From Actinomycetaceae bacterium (lineage in GTDB: Bacteria; Actinomycetota; Actinomycetes; Actinomycetales; Actinomycetaceae): 64,000 bases of DNA. Positions 1-8,582 of the stretch are shown one piece after another; positions within the stretch are counted from its first letter, which is position 1, and each line of letters opens with the position of its first letter. The DNA is taken from the NCBI GenBank assembly GCA_030524055.1, contig JAUNHH010000002.1, positions 187,186 through 251,185 of the forward strand, in the 5' to 3' direction. A program made the translations under genes and the position numbers. A model generated the notes under the pieces. That model was not told where the DNA came from. It saw only the letters and a list, made by a program, of their open reading frames with translations, and did no database searches.

Positions 1-1
1 A

Positions 2-286
2 CCTGAAGCCGCTGCCCACGTGATTGGCACCCAATTCCAATTGTGGAGCGAATTCCTACCGGACTACCGGTCGGTTCTGTACTCGGCGTGGCCACGCGGG
101 TGCGCATTGGCGGAAATCGCGTGGGGCGGGCGGAAAGAAGGGGACTACGAGGGCGAGTTCTTTATCCGACTGCGCGAGCACTTGCGGCGTTTTGACGCAG
201 CTGGTGTGAATTATCGCCCCCTTGATGGCCCCCACCCGTGGCAACAGGGCGGAACAGGCTGGCGTAAGCGTCCCGACGATGACTAA
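2..286 (+). CDS. beta-N-acetylhexosaminidase (GH20), C-terminal end only
   Basis: The frame is open at the left edge, so only the last 94 codons are visible. The segment has the typical end of a family 20 glycoside hydrolase barrel: a Gln-Phe-Gln-Leu-Trp-Ser-Glu stretch (about residues 11-17 of the fragment), then a Trp-Pro-Arg and Ala-Leu-Ala-Glu-Ile-Ala-Trp block, then the RLREHLRRFDAAGVNYRP tail. Members of the family release terminal N-acetylhexosamines from glycoconjugates or chitin-type oligosaccharides. Whether the protein is secreted cannot be judged without its N-terminus. The stop codon is followed at once by a copy of the dispersed 13-bp word (286-298). Confidence 0.7.
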   Translation, partial: PEAAAHVIGTQFQLWSEFLPDYRSVLYSAWPRGCALAEIAWGGRKEGDYEGEFFIRLREHLRRFDAAGVNYRPLDGPHPWQQGGTGWRKRPDDD

Positions 287-737
287 CGAGGTCGGGGCTG
301 CGCCAATCAACAGGACAGGGGTAACAGCCTGAAACTGCAATGCCACCACACTTGGGCACAAGGAGAACGATTGTGCAGTAACAGGCGTGACTTAGGCCCA
401 GACCTGAGGTAGAGCCATAAGTGTGAGCCCCCATACCTCAGTTCGGCTTAGAGGTGAAGTCACATGAACGGCCCTGACACTGTCCCAAAGAACAGGGCAG
501 AATAGGACGGGGCGCTCGCGGGCATAAGGTGCCATAGCTCGCGAGCGCTTCGCCATACCCGAGTGGGACTACTGGGGGAGTATCCCGCCCTCGTGAATTG
601 ACAGGCCCAAGTGCCCGTAAAACCCCCGCGAAACCACTGGAAATCCAGGGATTCACAGCCCACGCACAGGATGAGTGTGACCGCTTTGACCCGCCCCGGA
701 TAGGGCTGGAAGGACCTTCGACCCTTAGGGTTGGACT
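287..737. other. gene-free stretch before ispH
   Basis: No convincing reading frame is seen on either strand. It holds a variant copy of the dispersed word at 286-298 and another at 584-598 on the opposite strand. Bases 726-731 (TAGGGT) form a probable -10 box for ispH. Confidence 0.5.
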
Positions 738-1820
738 ATGACCTCCACTGCGGATATCGCACCTTCAATTTTGGAGCCCATTGCAGACGCTGACGGGACT
801 GAGAACTCGGCGCAAGGAACTGGGCGAGTGCTTTTGGCAGCGCCGCGCGGCTACTGTGCCGGCGTGGACCGAGCCGTAGATGTCGTGGAGAAAGCCCTTG
901 ATCTGTACGGGCCACCCGTTTATGTGCGTAAAGAAATCGTCCACAACAAGTACGTGGTCGAGATGTTGTCCGCGCGTGGGGCGATTTTCGTCCAGGAAAC
1001 CGACGAAGTTCCTGAGGGTGCGCGCGTGGTGTTTTCTGCGCATGGGGTATCTCCGCAAGTCCGTGAAGCAGCCGATCAGCGGGGTTTGCTGGCGATTGAC
1101 GCGACCTGCCCGCTAGTGACAAAGGTTCACCGCGAGGCCGTGCGTTTCGCTAAAGAGGACTACGACATTGTGCTGGTGGGCCACGAGGGCCACGAAGAAG
1201 TTGAAGGCACCTATGGGGAAGCTCCTGACCATATTCAGGTGGTGGGAACTCCCGATGAGGTTGAGTCCGTGCAGGTGCGCGACCCAGAGCGTGTGGTGTG
1301 GCTGTCGCAAACCACCCTGTCTGTTGATGAGACGGTTCAAACCGTGGACCGTCTGCGCACGCGCTTTCCGCTGCTGGTGAATCCGCCGTCTGATGACATT
1401 TGTTATGCCACGCAAAACCGGCAGGTCGCTGTGAAGTCCATTGCTCCGCATGTGGATGTCATGGTGGTGGTGGGGTCGGCGAACTCGTCGAACTCGGTGA
1501 GGCTGGTGGAAGTGGCCCTGGAAGCTGGGGCGGGCGCGGCCTATCGGGTGGACAAGTCTGATGAATTGCAGCCCGAATGGTTTGAAGGTGCGGGAACTGT
1601 GGGCTTGACCTCGGGTGCGTCCGTGCCGGAAATCCTGGTGCGCGATGTGCTGTCGTGGCTGGCTGAGCGGGGATTTCCCAATGTGGAGGAAGTTCGCACT
1701 GAAACTGAGACCACGACCTTTGCTTTGCCGCGGAATTTGCGGGCTGACCTGTCGCAAAATGGCATGGATGACGGTCGTCCGCATGCGCGGCGCCGGCCCG
1801 GGCCCGATCACACAAGCTAG
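738..1820 (+). CDS. ispH: 4-hydroxy-3-methylbut-2-enyl diphosphate reductase
   Basis: IspH (LytB) catalyses the last step of the MEP isoprenoid pathway, reducing HMBPP to isopentenyl and dimethylallyl diphosphate with a 4Fe-4S cluster in the cytoplasm. The three cluster cysteines are visible at about residues 40 ([10 protein letters not shown]), 124 ([10 protein letters not shown]) and 222 (ICYATQNRQ), and the GHEEVEGT loop near residue 150 carries the conserved glutamate. The length of 360 aa is slightly above the usual 310-340 because of a roughly 28-residue N-terminal extension and a short basic tail. The start follows a TAGGGT box by 6 bases with no ribosome binding site, which fits a leaderless transcript. 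Confidence in the function is very high. Confidence 0.97.
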   Translation: MTSTADIAPSILEPIADADGTENSAQGTGRVLLAAPRGYCAGVDRAVDVVEKALDLYGPPVYVRKEIVHNKYVVEMLSARGAIFVQETDEVPEGARVVFSAHGVSPQVREAADQRGLLAIDATCPLVTKVHREAVRFAKEDYDIVLVGHEGHEEVEGTYGEAPDHIQVVGTPDEVESVQVRDPERVVWLSQTTLSVDETVQTVDRLRTRFPLLVNPPSDDICYATQNRQVAVKSIAPHVDVMVVVGSANSSNSVRLVEVALEAGAGAAYRVDKSDELQPEWFEGAGTVGLTSGASVPEILVRDVLSWLAERGFPNVEEVRTETETTTFALPRNLRADLSQNGMDDGRPHARRRPGPDHTS

Positions 1821-1984
1821 TTGCGAGGGCGGGGCGCGGGTTTGCACCCTGGCGGGGCGCGGGTTTGCGCGTGCTGGCGCCTTTCCAGGCGGTGGATGAC
1901 TAAAAGTGCAGGTCATAGCAATGAACGTCTGTGTTGCTTGCGGGCTGTCCTAGTGGGTCGCTGTGTTGCTTCCGGGTTGTTCCA

Positions 1985-2102
1985 GGAGGCAACCACAACG
2001 TTAAGGACAAACCTATACGTTTAGGGACTAAACCCCCCTGTTATACGCGTATAGCTTTGTCCGTAACTGTGGGGGTTTGTCCCTAAGTTTCGGGTTGCCT
2101 CC
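1985..2102. repeat. mirror-image array of 20-bp units with palindromic centre (copy 1)
   Basis: A perfect 10-bp inverted repeat closes the element (GGAGGCAACC at 1985-1994, GGTTGCCTCC at 2093-2102). Inside lie two direct units 20 bp apart (TTAAGGACAAAC from 2001, TTAGGGACTAAAC from 2021), the palindrome TATACGCGTATA at 2042-2053, and two units in the opposite direction 20 bp apart (TTTGTCCGTAA from 2056, TTTGTCCCTAA from 2076). A related element lies at 40891-41028. There is no open reading frame inside. It could be a MITE-like element, a regulator-binding array or a replication-type site; the sequence alone does not decide. Confidence 0.7.
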
Positions 2103-2317
2103 AATGCCATTGACGAGGCCGGGGCGCGACACTTAACGCCTGGCGCTGATAGCCGCCAGGTGCAGCGATGGTGACCAGGTGCAGCGAAAAACCCACCAGC
2201 ACGATCAGGATGATGTGTCTATCAGAGCAGTCCCGCCCTCGTTAATGCCACCCAGACTCCCGATAGACCTGCCGAGTGCTGCGCCGGCGCAGGCGCCGAT
2301 GTGGCCCATTGACATTG
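2103..2317. other. gene-free stretch with two copies of the dispersed word
   Basis: A GGCC-type copy of the 13-bp word sits at 2113-2125 and a GCCC-type copy in the opposite direction at 2232-2247. A short open frame from 2179 has no recognisable content and I do not call it. Confidence 0.4.
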
Positions 2318-3247
2318 TCAGGCGGATCTTTCCAGAGAACAGCCGCTTGGGGCGATGGAACTATCCGAGTAGAGCACACCTGAAGAATCCGCGTCGAAAT
2401 CCTCAGAATTGACCCTGATCACCGTCCAGCCGTCGTCTTCAAGATCTTGCTGACGCCGCAGAAAATCCCGTTTCTCGCGGTGAAACTCTTCTTGAGTAAG
2501 GCCGAGTTTTCCCGCTCCGTCGGCTTCAAACGCAATTTTGTGTTCGGGCAGGGCGCAGTCAAGGAAATAGCGGCGCCCATGTATCTGCACCTCATATTGT
2601 GTGACTAGACCAGGCGGGCAGATCGGAGTCAGTACCCATAGCAATGCCCTTTCTAAAACCGACTCGCATCCCGCATCGGCCAAGGACAATATCGCCCGCG
2701 CCTGCCGTGTTCCTCGACGCGCCCCGACCTCGTTCAATAAAGACAAAAGGTACTGACGCCACTCGCCTTCCCGCGTGCGGCTGGCTGTCATGTCGAATCG
2801 GTCAAATCTACTGAGGCAACGCAAGATACCGCTAACGGCCACCATTGCTTCTAGGGGATGGGCGGACAAGGCCATTTGTAGGGCCGTCCACTCTAATGAC
2901 GTGACGTGGAGTCCACCGACGATTCTGATGTGTGTGGGTGGCGGAGGGGTGCAGGCTTCTTTCATTACTGCGTGAGGCACTGAGATCCTCCCAATAGTGA
3001 CCTCGGGGAATGTCCGCGCCGAGGGATGACCTGAACGGTGAAGATACACATCGGGATTAGCCACCCATGCGTCAATCCCCCAAATTTCTAGAGCTGACTG
3101 CGCGCCGAAAATGGTTTCAGCGCGGCGCGCCAGATGTGTGGCAAGAATCCGCGCATGTGCGACTAACGCCCAGACCTCCCAGGGTGGAACCTCGTTGGGG
3201 AGTGCCGAGGTGAACTCCACGGCGGATAGGGAGGGTTGGCGTGGCAA
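2318..3247 (-). CDS. DUF559 (Vsr-like endonuclease fold) domain protein
   Basis: The 309-aa protein has an unassigned N-terminal half and a C-terminal DUF559-like domain. In that domain a glutamate-rich helix precedes a strand with YFLDCALP, then FEADGAGKLG (around residue 245), REKRDFLRR and a final WTVIRVNSEDF strand. DUF559 belongs to the PD-(D/E)XK nuclease-like superfamily and is common in actinobacterial proteins that resemble AbiEi or very-short-patch endonucleases; the cellular role is not established. The start is taken as TTG at 3247, but a GTG about 11 codons downstream is possible. The gene stands alone, facing away from ychF. Confidence 0.7.
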   Translation of the reverse strand: MPRQPSLSAVEFTSALPNEVPPWEVWALVAHARILATHLARRAETIFGAQSALEIWGIDAWVANPDVYLHRSGHPSARTFPEVTIGRISVPHAVMKEACTPPPPTHIRIVGGLHVTSLEWTALQMALSAHPLEAMVAVSGILRCLSRFDRFDMTASRTREGEWRQYLLSLLNEVGARRGTRQARAILSLADAGCESVLERALLWVLTPICPPGLVTQYEVQIHGRRYFLDCALPEHKIAFEADGAGKLGLTQEEFHREKRDFLRRQQDLEDDGWTVIRVNSEDFDADSSGVLYSDSSIAPSGCSLERSA

Positions 3248-3467
3248 GACGCGAGGACTTGTGTTGGGCAGAAGTGAGTGTAAGGTCCGAAATCGCGATA
3301 TTCATGTATTTATCTGTATGGTAAACGCTGAGCCTTCACAAATAGGTATGGATTGTCTGTGGATAGAGGGTTTTAGAGACAAACGCGATTGTGGATAACT
3401 TTGTTGGCGTGTGACGAGGGCGGGGTGCGTGTGTCGCTAAGAGGCGCTGCTCGCCTAGAATGTCCCT

Positions 3468-4550
3468 GTGTCTCTCACTATCGGAATCGCTGGGCTGCCC
3501 AACGTTGGCAAGTCCACGCTCTTTAATGCTCTGACTCGCGCCACGGTTCTGGCTGCAAACTACCCTTTTGCGACCATCGAACCCAATGTGGGCGTTGTGC
3601 CGCTGCCTGACGAGCGGCTCGATAAACTCGCAGAGATTTTCGGTTCCGAAAAGAAAATCCCCGCTACCGTTTCCTTTGTCGATATTGCGGGGATTGTGCG
3701 TGGCGCATCAAAAGGGGAGGGGCTGGGTAACCAATTCCTTGCTAATATTCGCGAGGCCGACGCCATTTGCCAAGTGACGCGGGCTTTTGAAGACCCTGAT
3801 GTGGTGCATGTTGATGGCCGCGTCAATCCCGGCGAAGATATTGAGACCATTTCTATTGAGCTAATTCTGGCGGATATGCAAACGCTAGAAAAAGCGATTC
3901 CCCGGATCGAAAAAGAAGTTCGCGGAAAAAAGACCGAACCTATTGTTCTGGAAACCGCGAAAGCAGCCTATGACCTGCTAGAAAAAGGTCATATTCTTTC
4001 TGGCCCTGAAGGGGCAAAACTGGACCAGGATGCGCTGCGCACATTCCAGCTCATGACCACCAAGCCCTTTATCTACGTCTTCAATATGGATGCTGATGGG
4101 CTGGCCGATAAAGAAAAACAAGCTGAGTTACGGGAATTGGTAGCCCCTGCTGAAGCTATTTTCTTAGACGCCCAATTTGAGGCAGAACTCGTCGAACTCG
4201 ACGAGGACGACGCGCGTGAAATGCTCGAAGAATCCGGCCAGGAAGAATCCGGACTGGACCAACTGGCGCGCGTTGGCTTTGACACTTTAGGGCTGCAAAC
4301 CTATTTGACGGCCGGGCCAAAAGAATCCCGCGCCTGGACTATTCATAAGGGCGATACTGCGCCTGTGGCCGCTGGCGTTATTCACACTGACTTCCAGAAA
4401 GGCTTCATTAAGGCCGAGATCGTCAGCTTTGATGACCTGGTCGAATACGGGTCCGTGGCGGATGCGCGCGCCGCCGGGAAGGTTCGCATGGAAGGCAAAG
4501 ACTACGTCATGGCCGATGGCGACGTGGTCGAGTTCCGGTTCAACGTCTAA
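3468..4550 (+). CDS. ychF: YchF/OLA1 family nucleotide-binding ATPase
   Basis: YchF is an Obg-family P-loop protein that hydrolyses ATP rather than GTP, binds ribosomes and is linked to redox stress. Walker A is GLPNVGKST at residues 9-17. The family signature continues with PFATIEPN, DIAGIVRGASKGEGLGN and a helical insertion, and a C-terminal TGS domain begins near residue 280. The full length of 360 aa matches the family. The GTG start is 6 bases after TAGAAT (3456-3461) without a ribosome binding site, so translation is probably leaderless. A GGGT-ended copy of the dispersed word is at 3414-3426 in its upstream region. Confidence 0.96.
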   Translation: MSLTIGIAGLPNVGKSTLFNALTRATVLAANYPFATIEPNVGVVPLPDERLDKLAEIFGSEKKIPATVSFVDIAGIVRGASKGEGLGNQFLANIREADAICQVTRAFEDPDVVHVDGRVNPGEDIETISIELILADMQTLEKAIPRIEKEVRGKKTEPIVLETAKAAYDLLEKGHILSGPEGAKLDQDALRTFQLMTTKPFIYVFNMDADGLADKEKQAELRELVAPAEAIFLDAQFEAELVELDEDDAREMLEESGQEESGLDQLARVGFDTLGLQTYLTAGPKESRAWTIHKGDTAPVAAGVIHTDFQKGFIKAEIVSFDDLVEYGSVADARAAGKVRMEGKDYVMADGDVVEFRFNV

Positions 4551-4737
4551 GAAGTAGGCCGGAGGCATGATCCAGACCTCCTCCCAGCCCCTTCGGGCAG
4601 CCATCTACCTGTGCTTGGTGCAGGACTTCGAGGCTGGGCTCGCTGTATCAGTATATCCGGGACCACACCGACATCCTGTGTGCGGTAGTGCACGATTGCC
4701 AAGCCATCGCTGAGCGACTGCAGTTAGACTTTCTGGC

Positions 4738-5409
4738 ATGTTCTACGCGCCCAATCGGCTGCCCAACTGGTTCCGGCTCCCAGAAGGACTGGTGGCTCCC
4801 GAAGTCGCCGATGAGGTGATCCGCGCAGGGTGGGCGCGGCTGGTCAGCGGCGCTGGCCACCCCGTGGAGTTGGCCGACACCTTGAAGATTGCTGCCCTGG
4901 GTAAGCTCAACGACGACCAGGCCGCAGAACTGGCCACGATTCTGCGGAACACGCGCCTGCGTCAACAGCAGGAGGCCCACGCCGTGGACCCGAATTTGCG
5001 CCGGGCTCTGTTGACGCTGCGTGACCAGGGGATGATCACCTTCGTCGACCACCTGCCGTGGGACCAGGACAACGCCTTCGACATCATCAGCGATCGGGCA
5101 CGCAGCTCCGATCACTGGAAGGGTTACGTGTTCTACGACCAGGTAGACGTCGAGCGCTCGAGCCTGCTGCTGGAAGGCTCGGTCTGGCTCACGTTTGGGG
5201 TGCTGCGTCGAGCCTACTTGACGGTGGCTGAACGCGAAGCGATGACCAAGGAGGAGGTCGACTCCTTCCTTGATGCACGCGCGGTCGAGTTGGCAGAGCA
5301 GGTGATTTGCCCAGAGTTGGAGAAGGCAGGTATGACGGTTGAGTGGAATGGCACTCCGGCCCAGAGGCTGATGGTCCATGGTGCCGAGGTCTACCACCCA
5401 ATCAGGTGA
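4738..5409 (+). CDS. hypothetical protein, possibly DUF6891-like
   Basis: This 223-aa soluble protein has no membrane segment or signal peptide. A central block with LRDQGMITFVDHLPWDQ, then YVFYDQVDVERS and LTFGVLRRAY, recalls DUF6891-type proteins of unknown function that are common in actinobacteria. I am not certain of this match. The start is 7 bases after TAGACT (4725-4730), again a leaderless arrangement. It is the first gene of the accessory stretch and shares no operon with its neighbours. Confidence 0.6.
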   Translation: MFYAPNRLPNWFRLPEGLVAPEVADEVIRAGWARLVSGAGHPVELADTLKIAALGKLNDDQAAELATILRNTRLRQQQEAHAVDPNLRRALLTLRDQGMITFVDHLPWDQDNAFDIISDRARSSDHWKGYVFYDQVDVERSSLLLEGSVWLTFGVLRRAYLTVAEREAMTKEEVDSFLDARAVELAEQVICPELEKAGMTVEWNGTPAQRLMVHGAEVYHPIR

Positions 5410-5415
5410 CCTGAC

Positions 5416-5611
5416 TCATTTCGACACGACAAAGCGGCTCTTTGCAAACGAGGGTGTAGTTGGGGTTCCCACGGCTATCTGCTTGCCACCAGTCACAGCA
5501 ACGCGGTTGCCTATATCTTTGATCCGTGTCGCCTCATCTTGTTTCGCCTGCTGACGATCAAGACCCTCCCAATAGCTGAGTACGGCTGTCTCCCATGTGG
5601 AGACCGGCGTT
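5416..5611 (-). pseudogene. C-terminal fragment of an unrecognised gene
   Basis: On the minus strand about 60 codons read cleanly to a TGA at 5416-5418. The tail reads TAVLSYWEGLDRQQAKQDEA, followed by RIKDIGNRVAVTGGKQIAVG and a SRFVVSK end. In-frame stops lie just upstream near 5611, so the N-terminal part is missing. Composition and helix pattern look like real protein, perhaps the tail of a nuclease or modification enzyme, but I do not recognise the family. Its position next to a DUF4143 array suggests gene turnover here. Confidence 0.35.
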
Positions 5612-5781
5612 CAGATCGCGCCCTATCGCCAGCTGGCGCAAGTCGTGGAGGGTACGATCCGCGGATGGAGCGGGTGGCTGATCCCTTCCGGCCTCCGAAA
5701 GAGGGGCTTGTTCACACTGAAATCGGCTGTGAGGTACTGGTCTTGCTCAGGGATGTGAGAGCCGCGCGATCGAGATAGTGA

Positions 5782-5873
5782 TTGCGGAATCGGGTGCAGA
5801 ACTGTTGCAGAATCGGGTGTGGAAACGTTGCAGAATCGGGTATGAAACTCTTGCATTTCGCGGTATGATCTCG
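5782..5873 (+). repeat. tandem array A: four 23-bp units before a DUF4143 gene
   Basis: Units start at 5782, 5805, 5828 and 5851, exactly 23 bp apart. The first three share TTGCRGAATCGGGT at their front; the fourth is degenerate (TTGCATTTCGCGGT). The fourth unit contains TATGAT at 5864-5869, 6 bases before the ATG at 5876, so the promoter of the downstream gene is built into the array. Probable role: autoregulatory or target iterons (inference). Confidence 0.8.
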
Positions 5874-5875
5874 GT

Positions 5876-7129
5876 ATGACCTATCTTCCCCGCACGGTCG
5901 ATTCTGTCCTGTCCGAGCTCTTGGGTGGGATGGGCGCGGTCGTCATCGAGGGGCCGCGAGCTTGCGGGAAAACCTCGACTGCTTTGCAGATCGCACGCAG
6001 TTCAGTGCGACTGGATCGGTCACCTGAGCTGGTCGCTCTGGCAGAGTTGAGCCCTGCTGAGATCCTCCGAGGGGAAACGCCGAGGTTGGTGGACGAGTGG
6101 CAACTTGCCCCAGTGCTGTGGAACTCCATTCGTCACGAGATCGACAACCGGCAGGAACGTGGACAGTTCATCTTGTCGGGTTCGGCAGCTCCCCAGGATG
6201 ACGTCACTCGGCACTCGGGCGCCGGGCGGATCGGACGGCTACGGATGAGGCCGATGTCGTTGTTCGAGAGTGGAGCGTCAACTGGGGAGGTGTCCTTGGC
6301 CTCCCTTCGCAGGGGCGAATCCGTTGGGGGGTTGTCGAAGCTCACCTATCGAGATCTCGCTGAGCAAGGCGTGCACGGTGGTTGGCCTGGTCTCCTCGAT
6401 GCCACGACCCGACAGGCAGTGCTCTTCAATCGTTCATACTGCGAGGATCTGTGTAGTACGGAGATCTCCGCCGCGACAGGTGTGCGCCATGACGCCGTGC
6501 GGCTGCGACGGCTGCTGGAATCGGTCGCGCGCAACCTCTCCTCCGAAGCTACTCTCCAAAGCCTTGCCACGGACGTCTCTGGCCAAGGGAATCCGGTTGA
6601 TCCCAAGACGGTGGCCACCTACATGGCCGCGCTCGAGCAGGTATTCGCGCTGGATGTGTTGCCTGCGTGGAGCATTTCGTTGCGTTCGCGCTCCCGCCTT
6701 CGCACAGCTTCCAAACTGCACTTGGCTGACCCCAGTGTGGCGTGTGCTGCCTTGGGCATCGGGGTCGATCGACTCGCTCGCGATCCAGAGTTCTTCGGGC
6801 AGGTGTTCGAGTCCATGGTCATCAGAGACCTTCGGGCACTGGTTGCTGCCGAATTCGGTCGGATCTACCACTACCGGGATAACACCGGTTTGGAGATCGA
6901 CGCGATTGTCGAATACCCCGACGAGGCGATGTGGGGTGCCTGCGAGGTCAAATTGGGGTCCAGCAAGATTCCCGATGCTGAGCGTAACCTGCTCAAGTTG
7001 CGCGATGAGAGGGTTGATGTGTCCAAGATTGGTGACCCTGCATATCTCGTCATTATCACAGGTACTGAGTACGCCTACACGCTTCCCAGCGGTGTTCATG
7101 TCGTCCCGTTGGGGGTCCTTGGCGTGTGA
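5876..7129 (+). CDS. AAA+ ATPase with DUF4143 domain (paralogue A)
   Basis: The 417-aa protein has the AAA_14/DUF4143 architecture. Walker A is GPRACGKT at residues 26-33, Walker B is LVDEW near residue 72, and ILSGSA follows as sensor. A winged-helix-like middle section precedes the C-terminal DUF4143 domain, which shows the spaced pattern FESMVIRDL, EIDAIVE and CEVKLG, resembling a PD-(D/E)XK nuclease core. No function is established for this family, although such genes are widespread in actinobacteria and Bacteroidetes. The start is leaderless and abuts array A. Neighbouring gene debris (hsdM, IS) suggests an accessory locus. The final residues GVHVVPLGVLGV are shared in style with paralogue C. 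Confidence 0.85.
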   Translation: MTYLPRTVDSVLSELLGGMGAVVIEGPRACGKTSTALQIARSSVRLDRSPELVALAELSPAEILRGETPRLVDEWQLAPVLWNSIRHEIDNRQERGQFILSGSAAPQDDVTRHSGAGRIGRLRMRPMSLFESGASTGEVSLASLRRGESVGGLSKLTYRDLAEQGVHGGWPGLLDATTRQAVLFNRSYCEDLCSTEISAATGVRHDAVRLRRLLESVARNLSSEATLQSLATDVSGQGNPVDPKTVATYMAALEQVFALDVLPAWSISLRSRSRLRTASKLHLADPSVACAALGIGVDRLARDPEFFGQVFESMVIRDLRALVAAEFGRIYHYRDNTGLEIDAIVEYPDEAMWGACEVKLGSSKIPDAERNLLKLRDERVDVSKIGDPAYLVIITGTEYAYTLPSGVHVVPLGVLGV

Positions 7130-7250
7130 GTATCAGGGGTGTCAGCCGGGCTCGCTAGTTCGGTTCAGCGCTTGATTCCCCCACTTGGCGGGCAGTCAAC
7201 TGCGCGCCTTCGAGTTTCCCGCCAGGCGCAGTCTGCACTAGGATTGCCAG

Positions 7251-7331
7251 GTGATCACCGGTGAGCTCAGGAATAAGATCGACCGCGTCTGGGACGCCTT
7301 CTGGTCGGGAGGAATCTCCAACCGGGGCTGA
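7251..7331 (+). pseudogene. hsdM: truncated start of a type I restriction-modification methylase
   Basis: From GTG 7251 the frame reads VITGELRNKIDRVWDAFWSG followed by GISN, which is the characteristic N-terminus of HsdM, the DNA methyltransferase subunit of type I restriction systems. After 24 such codons the frame runs into the inverted repeat of a mini-IS and stops at 7331. No remaining HsdM sequence is recognised beyond the element. TAGGAT at 7239-7244 lies 6 bases before the start, so even the promoter is preserved. The product would be a non-functional peptide of about 26 residues. Confidence 0.7.
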
Positions 7332-7616
7332 TGCATGGTTTGGTGTCAAGGGGGGTTAGGCGGCGGTTGCCGTGTGGTTCATGATGGTTTCCCATTCGAT
7401 GGGTGTCAAGCGGCCTAGGCGGGCTTGTCGGCGTCGTCGGTGGTAGGTGCGTTCGATCCAGGTCACGATCGCGATACGGAGTTGTTCCCTGCTGGCCCAG
7501 GAACACCGATCGAGGACGTTGTTTTGTAGGAGACTGAAGAAGGACTCCATAGCGGCGTTATCCCCGCAGCAGATTTACCCCGATTTAGGTGTCACCAAAC
7601 CATGCACCAGCCCCCG
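7323..7616. mobile_element. internally deleted IS3-type element (about 294 bp)
   Basis: Imperfect inverted repeats of about 28 bp bound the element: GGGGCTGATGCATGGTTTGG from about 7324 and its inverse ending at about 7615, where the left copy has GATGC and the right copy corresponds to GGTGC. Only the 3' end of the transposase gene is left between them. The left end breaks into hsdM. The element cannot encode its own transposase but could be moved in trans by a full-length relative. Exact termini and a target duplication could not be fixed by eye. Confidence 0.65.
7356..7574 (-). pseudogene. IS3-family transposase OrfB, C-terminal fragment
   Basis: The minus frame reads CCGDNAAMESFFSLLQ, then the QLRIAIVTWIERTYHRRRRQ block and LGRLTPIEWETI, the standard end of an rve-type IS3-family integrase including the region of the last catalytic glutamate. 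The 5' part, with the rest of the DDE core and OrfA, is missing; a stop lies directly upstream at about 7575. Confidence 0.8.
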
Positions 7617-7731
7617 GAGGTTGTTGTGCAGGTTGTCTTGTCGCGATCTCCTTCTGAGAAAGCAAACTCATTGCTGGATGCCGTAACTTGAGGAAGACTC
7701 GTGTGGCACCTGAGTTGTTAGACTGCTCCGC

Positions 7732-8292
7732 ATGTCCCTTTATGAGATTAGGGCTGATTTCAACGCTGACACCATTGTCATGTATCAGGCGTATTCTCCT
7801 GCCATTGCCGATGCGGCACTGGCAGCAGGGCGATTCGTAGCACCCTTCTCTTTTAAGCGTATGACGTGGCTCAAGCCGTCCTTTACCTGGCTCATGCACC
7901 GCAGTAACTGGGGGCGCAAGGCTGGTCAGGAGCGCATACTGGCGGTGCGGATCACCCGTGCAGGTTTCGAGGAAGCGTTGGGTCAGGCTGTGCTGACCGA
8001 CGCTCACCCAGCCCGTCTGGCCGAGTCAACGGCCCACGTGCAGTGGGATCCAGAGCGGAACCTCCGCGGTGCGGCGCTCAACCATTACAGTATTCAGGTA
8101 GGTATTAGTAGGCACCTCATCGAGAAACTTGTCAATGAATGGATCGTGGAGATCACCGACCTGACTCAGTTGACCCGAAAAACGGCTACGTTGGTGCATG
8201 GAGGGCGGCTCCCGCAGGCGAAGCGGCTACTCCCCTCAGAACGTATATATCCTCTCCCACCTGTGCTCAAATCCCGCCTGACACCGGGCTGA
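7732..8292 (+). CDS. DUF4291 domain-containing protein
   Basis: The 186-aa protein matches the DUF4291 pattern over its whole length: [20 protein letters not shown] at the start, then [40 protein letters not shown] and [19 protein letters not shown]. The family is found in bacteria and fungi and its biochemical role is unknown. Length is typical. TAGACT (7719-7724) is 7 bases before the ATG, and there is no ribosome binding site. The gene lies alone between the mini-IS and array B. Confidence 0.85.
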   Translation: MSLYEIRADFNADTIVMYQAYSPAIADAALAAGRFVAPFSFKRMTWLKPSFTWLMHRSNWGRKAGQERILAVRITRAGFEEALGQAVLTDAHPARLAESTAHVQWDPERNLRGAALNHYSIQVGISRHLIEKLVNEWIVEITDLTQLTRKTATLVHGGRLPQAKRLLPSERIYPLPPVLKSRLTPG

Positions 8293-8493
8293 TTGGCGTG
8301 GGTGGTGAGGTGAACACCTCATCCTGTAGTGACTCGGTGGCGGCAGAATCAATAGATGCAATGGCATATCTGGCGCAGTTGTCTGGGTGATCGCGTATTA
8401 GGTTTTCCCAACGGTAGTCAACATACGCTTTGAACGCGTCAGTTGACGAAGGTGTGATGGCCATGCCTGGCCTTCTGCGGTTTGTTGTGCTGG

Positions 8494-8559
8494 CCGGCGA
8501 ATCGTCAGTTTTGTTCCGGCGAATCGTCAATTGAAGCCCGGCGAATCGTCAGTCCACTG
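8494..8559 (+). repeat. tandem array B: three 22-bp units before a DUF4143 gene
   Basis: The unit front CCGGCGAATCGTCA is repeated without mismatch at 8494, 8516 and 8538, a period of 22 bp. It ends about 23 bases before the start of paralogue B. The sequence differs completely from array A, as the downstream protein does from paralogue A. Confidence 0.8.
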
Positions 8560-8582
8560 CTGTGAAGTGTTAGATTGTGACT

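Noticed and set aside
2179..2412. Open frame on the plus strand overlapping the DUF559 gene end
   Set aside because: No start signal, low-complexity Pro/Arg-rich content and overlap with a better gene on the other strand.
5782..5873. Array A as a CRISPR array
   Set aside because: Units are 23 bp head-to-tail without spacers, and no cas genes are present.
7616..7700. Continuation of hsdM beyond the mini-IS
   Set aside because: A few residues (PEVVVQ) resemble the expected PLEVIEQ, but the following sequence does not match HsdM.
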